A stretch of DNA of 64,000 nucleotides. Origin: Bacteriovoracaceae bacterium (GTDB taxonomy: Bacteria > Bdellovibrionota > Bacteriovoracia > Bacteriovoracales > Bacteriovoracaceae). A program made the position numbers and the translations under genes. Below the pieces are notes generated by a model. It searched no databases and was not told the DNA's origin. It saw only the letters and a program-made list of their open reading frames with translations. Below, one piece after another: positions 58,957 to 64,000 of the stretch (position 1 is the stretch's first letter; every line of letters starts with the position of its first letter). Location of the stretch: contig CANFHC010000002.1 of assembly GCA_947446575.1 (NCBI GenBank), positions 62,001-126,000 on the forward strand, given 5' to 3'.

Positions 58957-60467
58957 TTTTTAAATTCTTCCATGGATCCCATGGGCAGAATATTTATATT
59001 TTTTTCACTAAATTGTTTATAGGTTTTGCCTAAGCCACACGCGTGAACGCGATTGATGATTTGTGGATATTTTTCGATATAAGCCTGGTATTGAAAAAAG
59101 CTGGTCCAATAAAAAACATTTGTTGCGTTTATTTTTTCATCGAAACTAGCTTCTGTCGTCTCAGAAATTTTTCTTGTGTAACATCCGACAACTTTACCCA
59201 CATTAGAAGTCGCTAGATCATTTGATAAAACACTTAGTGGCGCACTAGTATCTACCATTAAAGAAATAGCAATACCGGATCGCAGTTTTAAAAGTTCGGC
59301 GTCGCCCAAAGAATCAGAAGTCCCATTAACCCAAAATCCTTTGGCCGCTAAATCCTTCATACTTTTAACTCCCGCCGACCATATAGACTTTGGAGTAGAA
59401 GTTGATAGAGCTTCTATGCAATGTTTGCTTGTTACATAGAGGTGAGAGTGATTACTTAAATCTGCTTTAAGCGAAATCTTTTTAATTAATTGATCATCGC
59501 TGGGAAGCCCACTGAAAAAAGTTGGCTTAACAAAAAAATGGGGTAGCTCTCTTCCTTCAAGAAGAGTTACTCTAACCGGTTTTTCGTTTAAAACTCCGCG
59601 ATGATTATGGATATAAAACTTGTCAAATTTTTTGACATTGATTCCCACCGCTAAATGGCATCCACCTCCATATTCGGTAAATGCTTTTCTCTCGCGAGAA
59701 ACTTCTTCAACAGTGACAGCATCTTCCATTTTTTTAAGTTTGGAGAATAGTTCGCCATTATCAGAGCGTGTTTTTGCACACTCCATTCCTAATGCCCCTT
59801 GAGCAGCCGAAGAAGGGAACAGTGACTCTGGTAAAATCATAAAATTTAAACCAGATAAAAGAGCACTAAGCTGCTGTTTGGATGATTCAGTGAGAGCAAG
59901 TCTTTCAATCCCAGGAAGTGCCAAAACAATAGCGTCGTATTCATCTGCCTGGAGTTTTTCAATGCGCGTATTAACATTTCCACGCAATACTTTAGACATT
60001 ACTTTTAGGTGACTTCCCATGGGAAGCACTTCTGCTAAATGTTGCTCTAAATTTACCATTCTTCTTGGAGAACTTGTTCCAACAATAAATTCTTTTTTAT
60101 TTTTGATCTCACTAATAGTGTTATTTTTAATGAGCAAAATATCATTGGCATAAGTTCTTTTCGTTACGGCCGCAAGCGTGATCCCTTCAGGACGAATACT
60201 TCCTAGGTCTTTATAAGAGTGAACAACTAAATCCACTCGTCCAGATAGAAGAGCTTCATCTAATTCTTTGGTAAAAAAATCTTTTCCATCGAGCTGCCAC
60301 AAGGGAGCATTGGTTATCATGTCACCTTGAGTTTTAATAACGTCTAATTCGAATGTATCGCCAGTTATTCGCTCTAATTCAGCTTTAACTTGATTGCATT
60401 GAGTGAGCGCCAGTAAGCTTCCGCGCGTTCCAATTTTATAATGTTTTTTTGTCGTAGTACTAGGCAA
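58941..60467 (-). CDS. hemC: Porphobilinogen deaminase fused to a uroporphyrinogen-III synthase-like domain (HemC-HemD)
   Basis: Residues about 10-290 are HemC: IGTRGSLLALTQCNQVKAEL, VHSYKDLGSIRPEGITLAA, VGTSSPRR, ALPGIERL and the cofactor-attachment Cys270 in YGGGCHLAVG. Residues about 295-508 resemble a diverged HemD (VTSKHCIEALSTS, KGFWVNGTSDSLGD, FYWTSFFQYQAYIEKYP). The fusion would make and cyclise hydroxymethylbilane. The frame extends to ATG 60527 inside hemA, but TTG at 60467 has GGAGG 7 bases upstream and overlaps the hemA stop by only 8 bases, so it is preferred. The HemD half is weakly conserved, as usual for that family. Confidence 0.9.
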   Translation of the reverse strand: MPSTTTKKHYKIGTRGSLLALTQCNQVKAELERITGDTFELDVIKTQGDMITNAPLWQLDGKDFFTKELDEALLSGRVDLVVHSYKDLGSIRPEGITLAAVTKRTYANDILLIKNNTISEIKNKKEFIVGTSSPRRMVNLEQHLAEVLPMGSHLKVMSKVLRGNVNTRIEKLQADEYDAIVLALPGIERLALTESSKQQLSALLSGLNFMILPESLFPSSAAQGALGMECAKTRSDNGELFSKLKKMEDAVTVEEVSRERKAFTEYGGGCHLAVGINVKKFDKFYIHNHRGVLNEKPVRVTLLEGRELPHFFVKPTFFSGLPSDDQLIKKISLKADLSNHSHLYVTSKHCIEALSTSTPKSIWSAGVKSMKDLAAKGFWVNGTSDSLGDAELLKLRSGIAISLMVDTSAPLSVLSNDLATSNVGKVVGCYTRKISETTEASFDEKINATNVFYWTSFFQYQAYIEKYPQIINRVHACGLGKTYKQFSEKNINILPMGSMEEFKNWINS

Positions 60468-61395
60468 GTTGTAGCTCCTCCCATCCAAATGGGTGACTTT
60501 GAGAAAAAGTCTGTCGGCGGTTTTCACAAAGTCTCACAATTGAAACTTTCGCCTGAGAGATTTTTTCCATTTTCTCGATATTCATCTTTGCACTCTGTCT
60601 GAAAATATCTTCCAGACGAAGTACACCTTGGGCCTCTGATAAACTTGTTTTTATCACAGAGGGAGAGCCAAGATCAATAAAGAGCTTTGAGTCACGACCA
60701 TTTAAAAGGGAGGACTGAGACCATTCGCTAAAAAATTTTTCGCCGAAGAGAACATCTTCAGTTCCAACTGTATTCACGATATGGGTGAAATTTTTGTAAA
60801 TAGAGTAATCTTGCCAAGAAATAATTTCTAAATCATGAATCATTGCAAGTGTTGCCACTTTTTCAGAGTTTCTAGCAGTTATAAACAGACGGTGTTTTTT
60901 CTTTAATAATTTTATGAGGTCTTCAGACAGAGATCCCGAGCCAACAATTAGGACATCACTGTCATTTAAGCAAGAGTGAATTAATTTTTTAGCAATTCCA
61001 GCATACGTTAGCTGTCCGATTTCGAGCAGGTGATCAGTGCGAATCTTTTTCCCGTCTTGAAAGAGTTTTTCGATCATCGTAATAATGTGTTTATGCTTAA
61101 AAGGCAGTTGCATGTAAGACTGGTAAGCTTCTTTAAATTGGCCTACAACTTCGTATTCCGCGAGCACTTCACTTTTTAACCCACAGATAGTCTCTAAAAG
61201 AAAAATATAAGCGTCATCGCTTTTATACATGTCACGAATATCATTTTGATTTTCTAGATGGTAGAATGGCAATTGACCAAAACCTAGCACAAGTGTGCGT
61301 TGGCAGGTCTTTAAAACAAAAACTTCCCCATTGCTAGGTCTGATTTTTGCTTCGGCTTTTAAATTAATTACGGTTAGTCCATCAATCATATGCAA
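60460..61395 (-). CDS. hemA: Glutamyl-tRNA reductase, shortened form
   Basis: First enzyme of the C5 tetrapyrrole pathway. The catalytic Cys31 is in VFVLKTCQRTLVL, matching the STCNRTE motif in place but diverged. ETICGLKSEVLAEYEVVGQFKEAY, KIRTDHLLEIGQLTYAG and the NADPH site VLIVGSGSLSEDL follow (quoted in pieces). At 311 residues it is about 100 shorter than usual: the N-terminal NHxTAP segment is lost and the C-terminal dimerization domain is cut to a short helix (KMNIEKMEKISQAKVSIV). First gene of the operon hemA-hemCD-hemL-HK-RR-hemE, whose internal junctions are all tight or overlapping. Confidence 0.88.
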   Translation of the reverse strand: MHMIDGLTVINLKAEAKIRPSNGEVFVLKTCQRTLVLGFGQLPFYHLENQNDIRDMYKSDDAYIFLLETICGLKSEVLAEYEVVGQFKEAYQSYMQLPFKHKHIITMIEKLFQDGKKIRTDHLLEIGQLTYAGIAKKLIHSCLNDSDVLIVGSGSLSEDLIKLLKKKHRLFITARNSEKVATLAMIHDLEIISWQDYSIYKNFTHIVNTVGTEDVLFGEKFFSEWSQSSLLNGRDSKLFIDLGSPSVIKTSLSEAQGVLRLEDIFRQSAKMNIEKMEKISQAKVSIVRLCENRRQTFSQSHPFGWEELQLA

Positions 61396-61479
61396 TTAGT
61401 TATAACTAAAAAAAAGCACCTAATTGTCATAAAAATGTAGATTGGATCTTTTTTTCATTCTTTGGTATGTTGAGCATCT

Positions 61480-61743
61480 ATGAATATTGTCCCAACCACC
61501 CTAAAGGAATCTTTTTTAGCCTTTGACCGCAAGGTCGACGGTTCAATTAGCTTTTTTGTCCGCCATTACGGCAAAAGCAAGTTTATGGTGGCCATGTCGA
61601 AAAAGGCCCAGTATCTAGGAATTGAGCGCCTATGGGAGAAAGGTCCTAAAGCCTTCTTTTACTTCTTTTTATTCTATCTTGTGCGCGATGTAATTTTGTA
61701 CATCGTTCTGCCAATATTCTTTACCAGAATTTCGACTCATTAA
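61480..61743 (+). CDS. Small membrane-associated protein
   Basis: 87 residues, not recognised. A basic, amphipathic N-terminal half (FFVRHYGKSKFMVAMSKKAQ) is followed by a C-terminal hydrophobic helix (FFYFFLFYLVRDVILYIVLPIFF, here given by its ends FFYFFLF and VLPIFF). Codon choice (GCC, GCA, CTA mix) is like the neighbours. It is divergent from hemA with 84 bases between, and no link to heme synthesis is evident. Confidence 0.62.
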   Translation: MNIVPTTLKESFLAFDRKVDGSISFFVRHYGKSKFMVAMSKKAQYLGIERLWEKGPKAFFYFFLFYLVRDVILYIVLPIFFTRISTH

Positions 61744-62069
61744 GACGAAGACTATATGAACATTTTCTAAGTAGAAATTCTTAGTTTTCAATGCTGAAAA
61801 ATTTAAAGAGCAAATTAAGTTTTTAGGAAAGAGGGTGTGAATCCAATGTTAAAAAGCCTGCAAAGTTTCAATCTACAACTGATAGATTTAATTTAATAAA
61901 ACTATAGAGTTTTTCAATCATCAGTTTGTGCTCAATTTAATTTTATAATCTTTTTCAAAAAAACAATGAGATAATTTGAAAAATTATTTTTAGGAAAATC
62001 AGTCAAGTAAACTACGAATTAGGTAACCAAAATAAGATTAATATTGTTAAATTAGGAAAAGGGGTTCTT
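61744..62069. other. AT-rich intergenic region
   Basis: No gene or convincing RNA structure seen. It holds the first copy of the imperfect direct repeat CTGCAAAGTTTCAATCTAC at 61858-61876. AAAGG at about 62056 serves the next start. Confidence 0.5.
61858..61876 (+). repeat. Imperfect direct repeat, copy 1
   Basis: CTGCAAAGTTTCAATCTAC matches 62491-62509 at 17 of 19 positions. The two copies bracket the small membrane protein gene at 62070-62315. Confidence 0.4.
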
Positions 62070-62315
62070 ATGCGCAAATTTCTACTAAGTAATATCGATT
62101 CGGTTTCGGTAATAACAATCTTGATAACGCTTATTCTTTTCTTAGCAGCACTTTATTTCACGGGTCTTACTCACGACATTTTGCTTGAAGCTGGTGTATT
62201 TCTTGTGTCAGTGAAACTGATAATAATGGGCTATCAAAATAAGCAATCTTCAGATAAAAATCACAAGGAACTTAAAGAGATTCTAAAAATGTTGCAAAAG
62301 ATTAGTGCCAAATAG
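62070..62315 (+). CDS. Small two-helix membrane protein
   Basis: 81 residues, not recognised. Two hydrophobic helices (about 12-33, VSVITILITLILFLAALYF; and 40-55, ILLEAGVFLVSVKLIIMG) are followed by a charged C-terminal helix (HKELKEILKMLQKISAK). AAAAGG precedes the ATG. It is flanked by intergenic regions over 300 bases and by an imperfect direct repeat, and could be a small insertion or toxin-like peptide, but there is no direct evidence for either. Confidence 0.62.
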   Translation: MRKFLLSNIDSVSVITILITLILFLAALYFTGLTHDILLEAGVFLVSVKLIIMGYQNKQSSDKNHKELKEILKMLQKISAK

Positions 62316-62378
62316 GTTTATTTAAAAATCTCTAGATTAAATCTTAAACTGTAAATTAATATTCAAAGAATTTAATAA

Positions 62379-62407
62379 CAAATGCCCAGAAAAAATCTGG
62401 GCATTTG
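62379..62407 (+). terminator. Hairpin, probable terminator of the small membrane protein gene
   Basis: Perfect 12-bp stem CAAATGCCCAGA/TCTGGGCATTTG with a 5-base A loop. The T-run after it is weak (TTAGG), so it may act less as an intrinsic terminator than as a 3'-end protecting structure. Confidence 0.65.
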
Positions 62408-62490
62408 TTAGGGCATTATGAAATGAATAAATATAATTTCGATAAACTTCACAAGAATTAGGGAAGCTCTCTGGTGGATGAAGAACAAGT

Positions 62491-62509
62491 CTGCAAAGTT
62501 TATATCTAC
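62491..62509 (+). repeat. Imperfect direct repeat, copy 2
   Basis: CTGCAAAGTTTATATCTAC, 17 of 19 positions identical to 61858-61876. Confidence 0.4.
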
Positions 62510-62703
62510 GTCCACAATTTTTTTATTCTAACAAATCTGATGTTATTCACAATAAATCATTGTTCGCATGTTATCTAAAACGATCTCTAAACAACACGCT
62601 GCGATGGTCAATTAGAAGTGAAGCGGGATTGACACCGTGTCGAGCTTGCAGCCTCAAATCGATTGGACTATCCTCTAGTGTACAATTCATTTATGGAGAA
62701 CTC

Positions 62704-63765
62704 ATGGAACTGATGTTTACTGCACCTGAAATATTAAATCGCGGATTAGGTTTAACTTTTGACGACGTTTTACTTGTCCCTCGTTACTCGGAAATCTCTT
62801 CGAGAAAACATCCAAATTTAAAAACTCAAATAACTAAAAATTTCACCATCAATCTTCCTGTGATCACGGCCAACATGGATACCATCACTGAAACTGAAAT
62901 GGCCTGTGCCATGGCAAGTCTTGGAGGAATTGGCTCTCTTCACCGTTTTATGAATGAAGAAGAGCAGGTTGCAATGGTAAAAAAAATACAAGCATACTTG
63001 AAAGAAAAAAATCTTACGACGCCAATCGCGGCTTCCATCGGTGTTAAAGAAGAAGGGATGAAGCGCGCTGACGTTTTAGTCAATGCAGGTGTGCAAATCA
63101 TCACTTTGGATATTGCTCACGGCGATTCAATTATGATGATGGAAACTCTCGACTATTTAAAAAAGAAATACCCTCATGTTGATGTTATCGCAGGTAACGT
63201 TGCAACATCTGATGGGGTAAAGCGCATGATCGAGCGCGGAGCTGACGCTGTAAAAGTGGGAATTGGCCCGGGATCAATGTGTACGACAAGAATTATTACA
63301 GGCCATGGTCTACCACAATTAACTGCAATCGCACTCGCTGTGAGTGTTGCTAAAAAACACAATATTCCAGTTATTGCTGATGGTGGTTTAAAAAATTCTG
63401 GTGATATCGTAAAAGCGCTTGCCGCTGGAGCAAGTTCTGTAATGGTGGGATCATTAGTTTCTGGAACTCTAGAAACTCCTGGTGAACTAAAAGGTGGAAT
63501 GAAGCAATACCGTGGTATGGCCTCAAAAGCTGCGCAAGTTTCTTGGAGAGGCGAGATGCCAGAAGGCATGGCCGCAGAAGGCGAGTCGACTCAAATTCCA
63601 TGCAAAGGCAGTGTTGGAAATGTTATTGAAGAATTAATGGGGGGCTTACGCTCAGGTATGACTTATCTGGGAGTCGATAATCTTCCGGCCATGAGCGAGT
63701 CAGCACTTTTTATTCAAATGACAGCTTCAGGGATGAGCGAATCTAGACCTCATGGAGTGAGATAA
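62704..63765 (+). CDS. IMP dehydrogenase/GMP reductase family enzyme without CBS domains
   Basis: TIM-barrel purine enzyme. LTFDDVLLVPRYSEI opens the barrel; the active-site Cys lies in GIGPGSMCTTRI, with VIADGGLKNSGDIVKAL and GGLRSGMTYLG following. The CBS pair of normal IMPDH is absent, giving 353 residues, the length of GMP reductases. The flap reads YRGMASKAAQVSWRGE then MPEGMAAEGE and lacks the Arg-Tyr dyad of IMPDH; the AAEG part recalls GMP reductase, whereas the C-terminus SESRPHGVR recalls IMPDH. So guaB and guaC cannot be separated by eye. The ATG at 62704 has GGAG 5 bases upstream. Confidence 0.87.
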   Translation: MELMFTAPEILNRGLGLTFDDVLLVPRYSEISSRKHPNLKTQITKNFTINLPVITANMDTITETEMACAMASLGGIGSLHRFMNEEEQVAMVKKIQAYLKEKNLTTPIAASIGVKEEGMKRADVLVNAGVQIITLDIAHGDSIMMMETLDYLKKKYPHVDVIAGNVATSDGVKRMIERGADAVKVGIGPGSMCTTRIITGHGLPQLTAIALAVSVAKKHNIPVIADGGLKNSGDIVKALAAGASSVMVGSLVSGTLETPGELKGGMKQYRGMASKAAQVSWRGEMPEGMAAEGESTQIPCKGSVGNVIEELMGGLRSGMTYLGVDNLPAMSESALFIQMTASGMSESRPHGVR

Positions 63766-64000
63766 TGTCTTCAAAACTATCGATCTTAACGGAGTTGTTT
63801 GGAAATATTCCGCACTTCTTTGATAACTTCAAAGAAATGGAAGAGATCGTTTTGGGCTATCATAAGCTACGTGATCGTATAAATGGTAGAGAAGAAGATC
63901 GCGAGAAGGTGCTTAAAAATTTAAAAGAAATTAGAGCAGAACTCTCTTTGCCCTTCTTGAAAACTTTTGAGAAATTTTTAGATGCTTCTTTGTCTCAGTT
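63765..64000 (+). CDS. Unknown protein, 3' end outside window
   Basis: The frame opens at ATG 63765, overlapping the stop of the IMPDH-family gene (GATAATG), and stays open to the window edge (78 residues). The visible part is soluble, charged and helical (KLSILTELFGNIPHFFDNF, EEIVLGYHKLRDRINGREE). Not recognised. Translationally coupled to the purine enzyme. Confidence 0.6.
   Translation, partial: MSSKLSILTELFGNIPHFFDNFKEMEEIVLGYHKLRDRINGREEDREKVLKNLKEIRAELSLPFLKTFEKFLDASLSQ

Larger units (their letters stand above)
62316..62703. other. Intergenic region before the IMPDH-family gene
   Basis: Contains a 12-bp hairpin (62379-62407), the second copy of the direct repeat (62491-62509) and a short palindrome GACACCGTGTC at 62631-62641. 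The stretch 62596-62660 is noticeably richer in G+C than the surrounding intergenic sequence. The reading frame of the next gene stays open back to 62560, but no start there has a Shine-Dalgarno sequence. No tRNA seen. Confidence 0.5.

Noticed and set aside
62560-62703. In-frame N-terminal extension of the IMPDH-family gene
   Set aside because: The extension is not similar to the family, has no Shine-Dalgarno sequence, and the ATG at 62704 has GGAG at ideal spacing.
63174-63569. Open frame antisense to the IMPDH-family gene
   Set aside because: Shadow of a highly conserved coding region; no start signal and no recognisable protein.

Overview
The window is a low-GC (roughly one-third G+C), gene-dense bacterial chromosome segment with no rRNA, tRNA, CRISPR array, insertion sequence or prophage that I could recognise. 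Several features point to a predatory-type Bdellovibrionota lineage, most likely Bacteriovoracia; this is inference from gene content, not from a marker gene. They are many secreted hydrolases and lipoproteins, a Tat-exported HiPIP, a TolQ/TolR-AgmX-TPR-vWA cluster like the Glt/Agl gliding machinery of myxobacteria, an HD-GYP protein with a degenerate signature, and a carbamoyltransferase-SxtJ pair.

Layout. 1-3.5 kb: amino-acid ABC importer (permease cut by the window edge), ApaG, a HiPIP, a DTW-domain tRNA modification enzyme and a lipoprotein. 3.6-9.0 kb: FabH-type ketosynthase, secreted subtilisin, RluA-type pseudouridine synthase, SDR oxidoreductase and MATE exporter. 9.1-13.8 kb: LbH acyltransferase-like protein, then a block resembling LitR/CarH light-response loci: photolyase and SDR39U1 epimerase divergent from a MerR regulator, with glutathione peroxidase beyond. 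The regulator keeps the B12-domain layout but seems to lack the cobalamin-binding residues. 13.9-19.5 kb: ABC-2 transporter, NodU/CmcH carbamoyltransferase, SxtJ-like protein and an orphan histidine kinase. 19.6-22.2 kb: LolD/FtsX-type ABC transporter with a DUF3299 protein, headed by the wreck of a Fur-family regulator. 22.3-31.2 kb: degenerate-receiver/HD-GYP protein, MipA/OmpV porin, two tandem secreted metallopeptidases with a shared leader, Popeye-domain protein, topoisomerase III, a DUF3443 pseudogene and two small envelope proteins.

31.3-41.3 kb, read leftward, is a nine-gene envelope-machine operon: vWA/thrombospondin lipoprotein, beta-barrel, TPR protein, small exported protein, giant TPR protein, TPR lipoprotein, TolQ/ExbB, TolR/ExbD, AgmX-like. 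Its adhesin combines a Pro/Val stalk, a TSP1 domain and a vWA domain with MIDAS, a pairing best known from the gliding adhesins of apicomplexan parasites. I regard this cluster as the most notable system in the window.

41.6-51.7 kb: small CLIC-motif protein, SelO, CoA-binding protein, M15 peptidase, two paralogous monoheme cytochromes, several unknown proteins and an orphan CpaF-type ATPase. 51.7-61.4 kb: deoC, a histidine kinase/response regulator pair, fabI, and a leftward heme operon hemA-hemCD-hemL-HK-RR-hemE with a second two-component system inside it. 61.4-64 kb: two small membrane proteins, a CBS-less IMPDH/GMP reductase-family enzyme and a cut-off gene.
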